Shown here one piece after another: positions 20,894 to 30,879 of a DNA stretch of 64,000 nucleotides. The notes beneath the pieces were generated by a model. That model did no database searches. It saw nothing but the letters and a program-made list of their open reading frames with translations, and was not told where the DNA came from. Origin of the DNA: Sthenelais limicola (Eukaryota; Annelida; Polychaeta; Phyllodocida; Sigalionidae). The stretch's first letter is position 1, and each line of letters starts with the position of its first letter. The stretch covers positions 54,804,966-54,868,965 of the forward strand of contig OW804094.1 of NCBI GenBank assembly GCA_942159475.1, in the 5' to 3' direction. The position numbers and the translations under genes are program-made.

Positions 20894-22127
20894 TTGAGCC
20901 TGGAGTGATATTTAGTGAAACAATCGGGAAGACATAAATAAATTTTACATTTTGTACATCCATGTATACATTGTCTGGGAGGGTCTGTTCTTTGTTTTGT
21001 CCTTCAGACTTTTCTTTAGACATAGGTGACAATAAACCTTCTTGGTGCCCATCTTTACTGGGAGACATCTCCTTGTCAACCTTTCTGGTGTTGAAGGTGC
21101 TGGAGGAATAGTGTTGTGGAGTATTAACTCATTATAGAGTCCCTCTGCTAAATCAACTGAAAACTGATACAACGAAATCTTCTTGTCATTAACAGAATTA
21201 TAAATAATAAAACTATTAATTTTCATTAACTCAAGCATGTACCAAAAAACTTTCACTGTCCACTTGACACTTTTCCGTTCAAAACTATAATATTTAATCA
21301 ACTGATCATTCAAGTCTACCCCTCCCATGAACTTATTGTAATCCAAAACTGAAGCTGGGCAGTCAATTTCGAGTCTCTGGAAGCCTTCTGTTCCCTTGGT
21401 TCTTCTGTTGGTTTTTCCCATGGCTGTTCCGTGTACACTGCTGAAGACATGGACAATCTTGTTGTCTCTCTATGCTGTTAGGAGTACCTCCCCACACCTT
21501 GAAAAAATTGAGTTGCCCGTCGTTTTAAGTTCATCATGTTTTTTTACCATAATCGTTTTTGGTAGTTCCTTTCTATTTTTGCGAACTGTCCCACAGCAAT
21601 AAGTGTAAAAACGTAAACAAAGGTCCTCAAACATAAATACCGTATTGTAATAATTATCAAAAGAGATTCTAAATCCTTTTCCCAAAATGTTAGCCGTTTC
21701 CAGTAATTTCAGTACTACGTCCTTATACACGTTCTGGAGTCCATTTCCACTGAAATATGGGGCAATCTGTAGAGCATAGCCTAGAAAAGAATTATAAACT
21801 ATTTTGATATTTAGAATCACATAGATATAGTCTATATTTTGAATCGCATAGATCTAGTTGCTTATATTGGTGATATGGGTTACATGGAGGGGTACAAATA
21901 TTTTCTGGAAGAAATATCTCCTAATATATTCTCATATACTCTATATTTTCTGCAAGAAATATCTCCTTACCTGTGGCACTCTCTGCCAACATCCATATCT
22001 TGATCCCCCATTTTGTTGGTTTCGCTGGCATGTATTGGCGATGGGCGCACCTTCCTTTATGCTGGAATAATAACCATAAATTGTGTATATGGCCAATTCC
22101 ACCAATTTGACAACATTTGGCCCCCAA
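20894..22127 (-). pseudogene. piggyBac-family transposase remnant
   Basis: The minus-strand pieces follow the order of a PGBD-type DDE transposase, which cuts and pastes at TTAA. 22127-21960 encodes KGRCAHRQYMPAKPTKWGIKIWMLAES, the block after the first catalytic Asp, whose own region is degraded. A 140 bp damaged stretch with a repeated GAAATATCTCCT string follows. 21820-21470 holds FDNYYNTVFMFEDL with the second catalytic Asp, then GTVRKNRKELPKT. A single in-frame TAG at 21467-21469 separates this from 21466-20945, which contains DYNKFMGGVDLNDQL with the third Asp and KSVKWTVKVF. The C-terminal Cys-rich domain survives only as YCHLC and loses its later cysteines. The N-terminus is missing. 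No terminal repeats were identified around it. Confidence 0.88.
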
Positions 22128-22129
22128 CC

Positions 22130-23210
22130 GTGGAAAGTGATAAAATGGGCTTAAATAAAATTAATTACTATCAATTTGATAATTTTTTTTGATTGGATGG
22201 TTCTACCAACCTGCGGAACCACATTTTTGGCATTTTTTGTCCAATTTTTTTTTTTTTTAAATTTCAAAATCCCATTTTGGGGGCAAAATTCATTTTTTTA
22301 AAACTGCCATTAGTCCATGGAATTGCTGAATTTCTAAATAATGTTCAAAATTGAACATTTTTTTTTATATGGTGTGATAGTAGGTTACGTGAACATGATT
22401 TGTGTAAAAAAAAATGCAAAAAAAAATATTTTTTCGCCAAAAGCCATCAAAAACCAATTTTTTTTTGTGTGGGGCACCCCCTATGTCGTGTGCCGTCACG
22501 CAGTGTGCCTAAGGTGGAATAAAAAGTGTGCCGTCACGCATGCTGTCACATAATATCAGAAATTATATCTCTAACATATATACATAATATTAGAACGTTT
22601 ATCCTTGAAGATTTTGCCTCTAAATACTTAAACAGAACAGGAACATTAAATACAAGTATTTGAGTCAACTTAAAAACCTATACAAGGGTAATAAATGTTA
22701 TATATATTCTAAACATAATGGGTTATATAATGTGTATAAATACATTATAATGTGGGCAGAGGGTCAATGACCTGTCACCCTTGCCGCTGCCATTATCATT
22801 ACCATTACTGAATGGTTATTTGGCTGTAACTTTTCTACTAGTTAGAATATCTTCACCAAATAAAAGGTGTTATGATCCTTATGTCGAGACCTATCAAGTA
22901 CAAAATAGTTCAATACATTATGTGCATATTTTTTTTATCTATTTCTAATTTAAATACTCATTTATGTAGAAATATGTACCATTATTCGTCATGCTATTTT
23001 TAGCATTTTTTTCATATTTGGGATCTATTTTCGACCCTCCTGGAAACAAATTCCTAATTATCAGAATGGTTCCAAACTTGGCAGTTTAATGTGCATATAT
23101 ATAAGGTTGATAGAAAATAAAAAATCAACTGATAAATGTAAAAATTATTTTTGGGTACTCAGGGGGTGTCTAGGGGCCCAAATGTTGTCAAATTAGTGGA
23201 AATGGCCATA
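22130..23210. other. AT-rich stretch without recognisable gene
   Basis: There are many A and T homopolymers at 22190-22470. A duplicated GTGCCGTCACGCA string occurs at about 22489 and 22530. No coding motif is seen. Confidence 0.5.
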
Positions 23211-23219
23211 TACTACCCA

Positions 23220-23575
23220 GACACATTTCCCTTCTCTCCACCCTCACCCTCCACCCACGCTTCCGCTCTGTCCACCCACCCTTCCACTCTGTCCATCCTT
23301 CCACTCTGTCCACCCTTCCCCTCCATCCACCCTTCCCCTCCACCACCTTTCCCCTTCATCACCCTTCCCCTCCATCCACCATTCCCCTCCATCCCACCCT
23401 TCCCTTCCATCCACCCTTCCCCTTCATCACCCTTCCCTTCCATCCACCCTTCCTCTTCATCACCCTTCCCCTTCATCCATCCTTCCCCTTCATCATCCTT
23501 CCCCTCCCCCTCCATCCTTCCCCTTCATCATCCTTCCCCTCTATCCACCCTTCCCCTCCATCTCCCTACAATTTA
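23220..23575. repeat. Pyrimidine-rich minisatellite
   Basis: Irregular units of CCATCCACCCTTCCCCT and CATCACCCTTCCCCTT cover about 350 bp, with one strand almost purely C/T. The open frames across it (Pro/Ser/His-rich or Gly/Glu-rich) are repeat artefacts. Such mirror-symmetric tracts can form triplex DNA. Confidence 0.9.
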
Positions 23576-23714
23576 CCTCTCAAAATACAAATTCAAATCA
23601 AAGACTTTACATACACAGCTCAGAGAAATGTTTTTTTTATTCCTACCGATTGATGACGATTGATGATACATAGGTCTACGGTGTGTTGGGGTTGGGGTGT
23701 CATGTGTGAACTTT

Positions 23715-24146
23715 AGATTTAGACATCTTAATCAATTTAGAAATAAATAATATTAAATAAGGAGGAGGAAAACAAGAGAATATAATGTTCGATATGATTA
23801 TTTATTCATTTATTTATATGGCATTTACCTTGATTATCGACAACAAGCATTTACCTTGATTACCGACGACGATCAACGATACATAATATAAATATGAAGC
23901 ATGTGAGCTTTAGCTTTAGACATATTAATCGATTCATAAATAAATAATATTAAATAAGGAGGAAAACAAGAGAATATAATGTTCGATATGATTATTTATC
24001 TATTCATATGGCATTTACCTTGATTATCGACGACGAGCATTTACCTTGATTATCGACGACAATCGACGATACATAATATAAATATGAAGCATGTGAGCTT
24101 TAGCTTTAGACATATTAATCGATTCATAAATAAATAATATTAAATA
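23715..24146 (+). repeat. Tandem array, unit about 190-200 bp, interrupted by the LINE
   Basis: AATAATATTAAATAAGGAGG, ATAATGTTCGATATGATTAT, GGCATTTACCTTGATTATCGACGAC and ACATAATATAAATATGAAGC recur from about 23746, 23944 and 24133. The array resumes after the LINE at 29960-30045 with the same AATATTAAATAAGGAGG order, so the two parts were once continuous. Confidence 0.88.
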
Positions 24147-24147
24147 T

Positions 24148-24549
24148 TATATTCTCTATCACAAAGCTTTCTACGGAAAAGATGTCGAGAAAATGGAGTA
24201 CGCACTAAATACAACAGATCCCAAAAGTTGCAAGCGGAATTTCAGGGCCATTACACAAAATCAAGATGAGTGGGCCATACACAGATCAGAGCTAGTGCTT
24301 AGAGCTCTCAAAGCAAAAGCAGCAAAAAATGAAAAAGTAAGGCACTATCTCTTGATGACAGGAGATAAGAAGATCGGGGAAGCGTCGTACAATAGGTTAT
24401 GGGGCATAGGGATGGACTTGGAACATCTTGAAGCCCTGGATTCATCAAAGTGGCCCAACAATGGTAACCTCCTAGGCGAACTCTGGATGAAAACCAGAAG
24501 TTTTCTGGTCGAACAAGACCAGAAAAAGCAGGAAGAGCAGGGAAAATAA
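24148..24549 (+). CDS. NADAR (YbiA-like) domain ORF in the LINE, 5'-truncated
   Basis: The frame is open from the LINE's left junction. The first internal Met is at 24193, but domain homology starts before it (YHKAFYGKD). Family landmarks are visible in order: the Q.Y..KA-like start, P.SCKRNFRAI, W..HRSELVLRALKAKAAKNEKVRHYLLMTG, IGEASYNRLWGIGMD, and W...GNLLGELWMKTRSFL. NADAR domains are known from bacteria, phages and eukaryotes and act on ADP-ribose-linked or riboflavin-pathway N-glycosidic substrates. A Lys/Gln/Glu tail follows. The stop is 52 bp before the RT ORF. The domain takes the place where an L1-like element normally has its RNA-binding ORF1. Its N-terminal start and any earlier ORF1 domain were lost on insertion. 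Alternative: a captured host NADAR exon; the shared frame architecture and lack of introns argue for an element gene. Confidence 0.8.
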   Translation, partial: YILYHKAFYGKDVEKMEYALNTTDPKSCKRNFRAITQNQDEWAIHRSELVLRALKAKAAKNEKVRHYLLMTGDKKIGEASYNRLWGIGMDLEHLEALDSSKWPNNGNLLGELWMKTRSFLVEQDQKKQEEQGK

Positions 24550-24601
24550 AGACTGCATCATAGGACTGGGGTAATACCAGAAGGCTGCCCAATCACACCA
24601 A

Positions 24602-25850
24602 ATGGAGGGAAACAGTCAGCACGAACAGACTAAAATTATCTCTTTAAATGTAAATGGGCTGTCGGGTGTTGTTAAAAGAACAGCCATTTTTAATGATTTT
24701 AAAGCAAATAGAAGCTGTGTCATAGCCCTTCAAGAAACACATTCAGTGTTAGACAAGGAAGCCATATGGTCTTCACAATGGCCAGGCAAGGTATATTTCT
24801 CTAACGGTTCCTCGACATCCAGGGGTGTAATGTTCCTTGTATCCAAAGATATAAATGAAAGAATTATAAAATCAGGTAAAGATCAAGATGGTAGATGGAT
24901 ATATATCATTGTCAAAAATCGAGATTCTAAGAGGTGTATTATTAATGTGTATGCTCCCACAGCAAATTTCATAAAAGAGCAAGAAGCATGTCTGAATGCT
25001 ATCAGGTTAGAGCTCGACCAGCAGTCCTTTGATGAGCTGGTAGTTGTTGGCGATTTTAATACTGATTTAACTAATAGAGCTACCTCTCCATCGAGCAAAT
25101 TGCTTTTAGACTTCGCCCAAGAGTACGATTTAGGCGACATTATAGCCGCAAAAAGTAATGGTATCCCGGTAAATACTTGGGAAAGGACAGGAACTGGTCA
25201 AGAGTCAAGGTTAGATTATATTTTAGTGTCAAATAACATGTCGAATCTAATCATAGAGACGGAGGTATCTTCCTCCGCTCACTCGGATCATAAGGTAATC
25301 TCAGCATCCGTGTTACAGAAGGAGGTCAGGAGAGGTAAAGGATTCTGGAAATTTAATTCATCCCTGCTAGAAAATGATTTATTTAAAGCAAGGGTGGAGG
25401 AGATCTCTTTATCAGTAAAGGAAAACAACCTGTCGGACAAAACTAGATGGGAGTTTTTCAAATTACAAATCAGAGAACTGGCCATGTCAATAGGTAAGAA
25501 CCAGGCGATCGAGAGAAGGAGAAAAAATAACGAGTGCTCCAAAAGGGTGGAGGAGTTGGACAAAATTAACAGATTAAGCATTGAGCAGAAAAGAGAAAAA
25601 GAAAGGTTGCTATTTGAAATAAGAAACCAAGAGTTAAAGAGAGCAGAAGGAGCCCTAGTTCGGTCTAGAGCAAAGTGGGCAGTCGAGGGCGAAAAACCCA
25701 CCAGATATTTCTGTAACCTAGAAAAGTATAAGGCCAGTAAGAAGAGCATAACTCAGCTTAATGTAGAAGGTACCATGATTTCGGACCAAAAAAATATACT
25801 ATCCGAAGGTGATAAGTTTTATACCAAATTATATTCTAAAGAAATATTAA
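24602..25850 (+). pseudogene. LINE ORF2, first part: AP-like endonuclease and linker
   Basis: This encodes the apurinic-type endonuclease that nicks target DNA. Motifs seen are SLNVNGL (residues 14-20), Glu45 in ALQETH, VVGDFNTD with Asp151 and Asn153, and the SDH triad end at 228-230 (SAHSDHK). From about 260 to 410 there is a charged, largely helical linker, with SRAKWAVEGEKPTRYFCNLEK typical of L1-type ORF2. The frame is open from the Met at 24602 to the TTAA at 25847-25850, where a DNA transposon begins. The present protein would add about 25 foreign residues and stop at 25924. No other damage is visible. Confidence 0.9.
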
Positions 25851-27176
25851 CCCCTTCAACCCCAGCCTCCCCAGGGGAATTTGGGGGTAAATTTCCTACA
25901 ATTAATATGCATATATCTGAATAAAAAATACAATTTAACACTTTGTTTCACCATAAGATATATATACCACCTTGAAGCACTTTTCATAGAGATCCCAAAT
26001 TTGAAATGGTTATGTACTAAAAATCGGTTACCATGGCAACGCATAGTTTTATTAAAATAATTAGTTTAGTTTTGGTTTCATTCAAATATATTTTGATATA
26101 TGATTTAAATGATATTGGATCTAGATTGGTTATGTCACTAGGAACATTTTGATACCAAACACATCAGGGGAATCCTAAAGGTTGCCTTGGAAACGTCATA
26201 CAATCATACCTACCCCTATAGGGTTTATCAGAATACCATTATAGAGAAGGTATGAAAATAGATACCCCTGTACTCAATTTGACAATTTTCCTACTTAATA
26301 GGGATTTTTCAATTTTGTGTGTTGCTCAAGTCAATCTAAATGATTCCCCTATTCAATTAAATTAGTTTTTATAACATTATATGAGTCTGTTACCATAGCA
26401 ACCATATGAAAACACATGAATTGAAAAATTAAGGAAATTTTCTATTTTTGGTTGCCATGGTAACATAACTACCCCAATTTGGAAATAAATTATATTTCTG
26501 AATTCTCCTTGTTAAGACCTTTCTTCTGATACCACACTTGCCTATATCAGGTGATTTCTGAAAAATCATTATTTTTCTGGGAGAAATTAGCCTAGGGTAT
26601 ATATCCTAAGTCGTTTCCATGGTTACTATTGACAAACATAGAAAAAAGGAAATTTGTAGAACTCATTTTGGTGTGCTTGGCAAGAATTGAGAGTTTCAGC
26701 AAATTTGGGTGAATGTTTTAATGAAAATTAATCATTTCAATTTATAAATAATTTTGAGTGAAAATTGATGTATTGGATCAAAATCTGTTTCCATGGAAAC
26801 GGTTTTTCCAGTAGAACTATATTTTTTCTTGAGAAATATCAAGGTACCACAGACCTTCAAATCTAATGTTTTTGTAAGGACAAATTCCTCAAAATAGGGA
26901 AATACAAACAGGAAAAGTGACAAAAATAAGCCCTAAATTGTTACATTGTTTCCATGGTTACCATTCTAGCCCCATTCAGTTGCCATGGAAAAAAATACTG
27001 GGGAATTAATTTCCATGATGTATGCTTTATAATGATACTAAATACTCTATAATACATAGTTACCCAAAATTTCTATCACTATGTCAAATTTGGTTAAATT
27101 TGCCCAAATGGGCAAAAATGGGCAAGATTTGCCCACGTGGGGCTGGCAACAATTGTTGCCAGTGGGGGTGAAGGGG
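25851..27176. mobile_element. Non-autonomous TTAA (piggyBac-type) DNA transposon, 1,326 bp
   Basis: TTAA flanks both ends (25847-25850 and 27177-27180). The ends are inverted: the left starts CCCCTTCAACCCC, and the right, read inward, starts CCCCTTCACCCCC. TTAA duplication and ends starting with CCC are the signature of piggyBac-type transposition. There is no transposase inside. A 20 bp perfect palindrome (CTGGCAACAATTGTTGCCAG, 27143-27162) lies near the right end. The body holds eight copies of an X-box-like palindrome. The element lies inside ORF2 of the LINE and is therefore younger than it. A transposase of the kind decayed at 20.9-22.1 kb could have moved it, but no link is shown. Confidence 0.88.
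26026..26992. promoter_or_regulatory. Eight X-box-like palindromes (GTTNCCATGGNAAC)
   Basis: Matches start at 26027, 26181, 26389, 26451, 26612, 26787, 26948 and 26979. The best are GTTACCATGGCAAC (26027-26040), GTTGCCATGGTAAC (26451-26464) and GTTTCCATGGAAAC (26787-26800). The pattern equals the RFX-factor X-box with abutting half-sites. Whether it is bound, or is just a transposase-binding or structural repeat of the element, is unknown. One further match outside the element lies at 49300-49313. Confidence 0.6.
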
Positions 27177-27180
27177 TTAA

Positions 27181-29744
27181 ATCAAGATATTGCGGAGGAA
27201 TTTGTAGATCCCAACACATCGGTTCACCTGGATAAGAGTGAAAATAATATGCTGATACGTCCCATATCTAAACAAGAGGTCGAAAAGGTTATGAAGTCGT
27301 TTAAAAAAAATAAAGCACCTGGCTGCGACGGATTTACTATTGAGTTTTATATGGCTTTCTGGCCCTTGATAAGTGAAATGTTTATGAAAATGTTATTATG
27401 TTGTTTAGAAGAAGGTGAGATGACAAGCGAACAAAAAAGAGGTTTAATCAATGTAATTCCAAAGAAAGAGTCGGATAGTGCCTATTTGGCAAATTGGCGT
27501 CCAATAACTCTGCTTAATGTGGACTACAAGATTGTTTCAAAAGTTCTAGCTGAAAGGCTAAATAGTGTTCTTCCTAAACTAATAGGAGAGGATCAGTATG
27601 GTTTTGTTAGAGGCAGGTATATCGGCTCTGCCATCAGGAGGGTCGATGATGTGATTTCTCTATTAGAAAAAAGAAAACAGCAAGGCCTGGTAGTAGCCCT
27701 CGATTTTTCCAAGGCATACGATTCTATCTGTTGGGAATTTCTGCAAAATACACTATTGGCGTATGGTATCGATTTTATTTATGTGTCATGGATAAGAGCC
27801 TTACTTACAAATTCAGTCGCAGCCTTCTGTAACAATGGTTTTACATCAAACTGGTTTCAGGTTGAAAAGGGAATGAAGCAGGGGGACCCTATATCCTCTT
27901 CCCTGTTCATCCTATGTGTAGAGAGACTCGCTGAGCAGATGAGAGGAAGCTTGGATATCGAGGGTATTGTGCTGGAGGGAGGAGAGTCAAAGCTGGTACA
28001 GTTTGCAGATGATCTGACGGTCACAGTAAAAAATGAATTTTCTTTGCATAAAACTATCCAAATGTTAGATAGATTCGCTGAAGCCTCAGGGCTTAAGTTG
28101 AACACAAAGAAATCGAAAGGTTTTAATATAGGAGGAATAAAGCTAACAAATAGAGAAATATTAAAAATTGACTGGACGGACAAGATGCGGGTGCTGGGGG
28201 TGACTCTCCTCTCTCCAAGAAATGAGTCGAAAATGGCCACAATAAACAGTGAGAAGTTGTTAGAAAGAGTGAAAGAAACAATTAACCAATGGAAAAAGAG
28301 AAGCCTGACTATAAAGGGCAAAGTACTTGTGTGTAATATTTTTCTTCTGCCTATCTTTCAGCATGTCTTAGCAACAATAACCCTCACGGATAAAATACAA
28401 CAAGAAATCCACAAAGAAATGATGAACTTTGTGTGGTCAAATAAGGGACACAAAATCAGCACTGCTTTTTTAGCCCAAAAAGCGGAAAACGGGGGCCTAG
28501 GTCTCAGAACCATCAAAGACGTTATAATAACAAATAGGCTCAAATGGGTGCAGAGAATTCTGGCCTCTAATAACGAAAGTGACTTTAGAAGTATGGCGGA
28601 ATTTTCTGCCCCTGGTAGAAAAGCACGGGAAATTATGTTAAGCAGGTCCAAGCCTAAGAAAATTCTAAATGGTTTCTATCAAGAAGTTTTCAAAGTATGG
28701 GACAAATACTACTACAGTAAGTCACCAGAAACTAGAAATGAAATTCTTAAAGAAAGATTGTGGGCGAATAGGCTGATTAAAAGTAAAAAGAGACAAATGT
28801 TTTATTATCAGAGCTGGGAAAAAAATGGGCTCCTATGTGTAGGAGACATTGTCGACCAGCAAGGAAGAGTTATGTCTATTGTAGAATTAAATAAGCAATA
28901 CGGTATATACCCAGACTTTTATCTGAAAAAAGATTTACAGCATGCTATACCCAAAGAATGGTTGCACGTGATCAAAAATTCCCCACCCTGCGAGGACAAA
29001 GGGAATATAGACATACTAGTTAACAGTAAAATATTAGATATTCGATCATGTTCTAGTAAAGCTATATATAATGCGCTGGTTGAAGGTATGAAAGTAAAGA
29101 GGGAGAAACTATACAAATGGAGAGAGTATTTGGGTTTAAGTGAGGTAGAGTTTTCTAACCTTTCTTGGAATGATGTATTTAGTAACCCATACAGAACAAC
29201 GTGTGAAACAAGGTTACAGGTTCTCCAGTATAGGATCCTCCATAGAACGGTAACGTGTAACTTATATTTAAAAAATGCCTCATTCAGAGATAACCCAGGG
29301 TGCTCTTTTTGCGACGAGAGAGATGATATAATACATTTTTTTATTTCCTGTCCAAATACTGAAAGGCTTTGGAAAAAGATTTTCAACCTAATAGATTCGG
29401 TGGGTTACCTCAACGAAGACATAGGAGGTAGGAGAATAGTTGAAAGAAACACAAATGGTGAATGGAACATACAGAAAATAAACATTATGTTCGGCGTTAA
29501 TAAGAAAGGCCCAAATGTGAAAATAATTAACTGGGTAATCCTTAACACAAAAGCATTTATTCATCGACAGAAGCTGTTTCACCAAGGAGAAATGGAGTGG
29601 ATGTTCTATATTCACGAGTTAAGATCAAAACTATCGATTATACTGTACCAAAATAAGTTAAGCACAATAAGTAAGGAAGAAAACACCTCCTGGAAGAAGT
29701 TCTTTGCCGACATAACAGATACTCTTAGAGAAAATAATGGCTAG
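27181..29744 (+). pseudogene. LINE ORF2, second part: reverse transcriptase and zf-RVT tail
   Basis: The current open frame begins at 27081 inside the inserted transposon, but LINE homology starts right after TTAA at 27181 (NQDIAEEF). RT motifs, in residue numbers of the 887-residue frame: KKNKAPGCDGFTIEFY (about 75-90), LANWRPITLLNVDYKI (about 137-152), ALDFSKAYDS (about 212-221), GMKQGDPISSSLF, and FADD with Asp310-Asp311. A C-terminal C-x2-C...H-x5-C segment (CSFCDERDDIIHFFISCP, about 740-757) is the zf-RVT knuckle seen in L1/Tx1 elements. The stop is at 29744. With the inserted element and one TTAA discounted, the two ORF2 parts share one frame with no stop, totalling 1,271 codons including the stop. 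Confidence 0.92.
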
Positions 29745-29924
29745 ATGTGTTTCTGTCGCCCAGGCGAAACCCAAAATGTCCTAATAGGTTTTTCTCACTT
29801 AAATGTCACATGTATGGTTCGAAAACAGGTAAAACAAATATTATACGTTACATCGGAAGAGAAAGGGCATATGTAGATCTCGATGTTTATATGCTCGGAT
29901 GGAAGATAGCTTTGTTGACAGATT

Positions 29925-29959
29925 GAATAAAGAAGATGATGTAAAAACAAAAAAAAAAA
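29925..29959 (+). terminator. LINE polyadenylation signal and A tail
   Basis: AATAAA at 29925-29930 is followed by a short spacer and an A-rich tail ending at the target duplication. Confidence 0.8.
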
Positions 29960-30045
29960 AATATTAAATAAGGAGGAAAACAAGAGAATATAATGTTCGA
30001 TATGATTATTTATAATTATTTATATGGCATTTACCTTGATCATGG
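29960..30045 (+). repeat. Resumption of the tandem array after the LINE
   Basis: The sequence continues AATATTAAATAAGGAGGAAAAC, ATAATGTTCGATATGATTAT and GGCATTTACCTTGAT, as in the array at 23.7-24.1 kb, then diverges at about 30041. Confidence 0.85.
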
Positions 30046-30879
30046 ACTCGATCGAGAGGTTCTTCGTGGGCTTATATAGGCGGGAGGCAGCCACGTTGAA
30101 GGCCGACAACAGCCACAGCACCCGGTCTGTTGTTGGAGTCCGGGCCGGTTGTATGATTTATGTTCATTTTGAGTTTGATTTCTGCTACTTTCCGGCTAAA
30201 TCTGATCGATCCGCGCCTTTGGCGCTCAGAAATATTTAGCGGAGATATTTGTCCACCACTAAAGCTAGAGGAAATAAATATTATTTTCATATATTTACCT
30301 CAATATTTGAAGAAAGTGATCCTGTGTCATGACATTTGAAATGTAATCAGTTCTGATGCTAGTTTTCGATGACCAGTAGAGTTTTAGACAAAGTTTTTCT
30401 GAGGATTCCCATGCGGCATGTGAGGCCTAAAAACGCTCGGAGGTGTGTCATGTCAAGAGGGATCCATTTTCAAGAGTTCTTCCACTCTTTCCCCTTCTGT
30501 TCAGCATACCTGTTGGTGTTTCCTAAGATCGTATTCATTATGTCCAAGTTGAGAAAAAGGTTGAAAATATCCAATATTGATCTGCTTGTTGTCTGTGGGC
30601 CTGTTTCCTCCTCAAACTCCGTCATAGGTGTTGGTCGGGGCTTGTCTAGGGATTCTCACGTCCATTCTCTGTTGTCAGGGGTCGTTTCCTTTCGATAATT
30701 TACCAGGGGCTGATCGTCCTCATCCTCCGAAAAACTTGATGAGGATGAAGTGATGACTTTAGCTCTCTTTCTTGGAATGATCAGCATGTCATCCTCTCAG
30801 TCAGATGGGAGAGAGTCGGACCATTGTGTGGACCAGTCATAACAGGAAGAAATAGAATCTAATTATTTCATGATGTTAA
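30046..30879. other. Unassigned stretch upstream of the DIRS-like remnant
   Basis: There is no recognised domain. A Ser/Asp/Glu-rich frame near 30720-30830 (SSSSSEKLDEDE) could be the start of the adjacent DIRS-like polyprotein. A frame at 30369-30698 is unrecognised. Confidence 0.35.

Larger units (their letters stand above)
24147..29959 (+). mobile_element. L1/Tx1-type LINE carrying a NADAR ORF, nested in a tandem array
   Basis: The 11 bp string AATATTAAATA occurs immediately left (24136-24146) and right (29960-29970) of the element, and the surrounding tandem array matches on both sides. The 3' end carries AATAAA (29925) and a tail of A ending at 29959. The order is a 5'-truncated NADAR ORF, an endonuclease/RT ORF, a short 3' UTR and a tail. 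These are the marks of target-primed reverse transcription. The element itself hosts a later 1,326 bp TTAA insertion (25851-27176). RT sequence style (WRPITLLNVDYKI, FADD, zf-RVT tail) places it in the L1 group, probably the Tx1 branch. Confidence 0.9.

Noticed and set aside
23151..23663. Open frame of 170 residues rich in Pro/Ser, and an opposite Gly/Glu-rich frame
   Set aside because: Both are translations of a pyrimidine-rich minisatellite with no non-repeat coding content.
24883..25749. Minus-strand frames of 85 and 153 residues
   Set aside because: They are antisense shadows of the LINE endonuclease ORF.
27857..29615. Several minus-strand frames of 75-155 residues
   Set aside because: They are antisense to the LINE reverse-transcriptase ORF, which carries all the conserved motifs.
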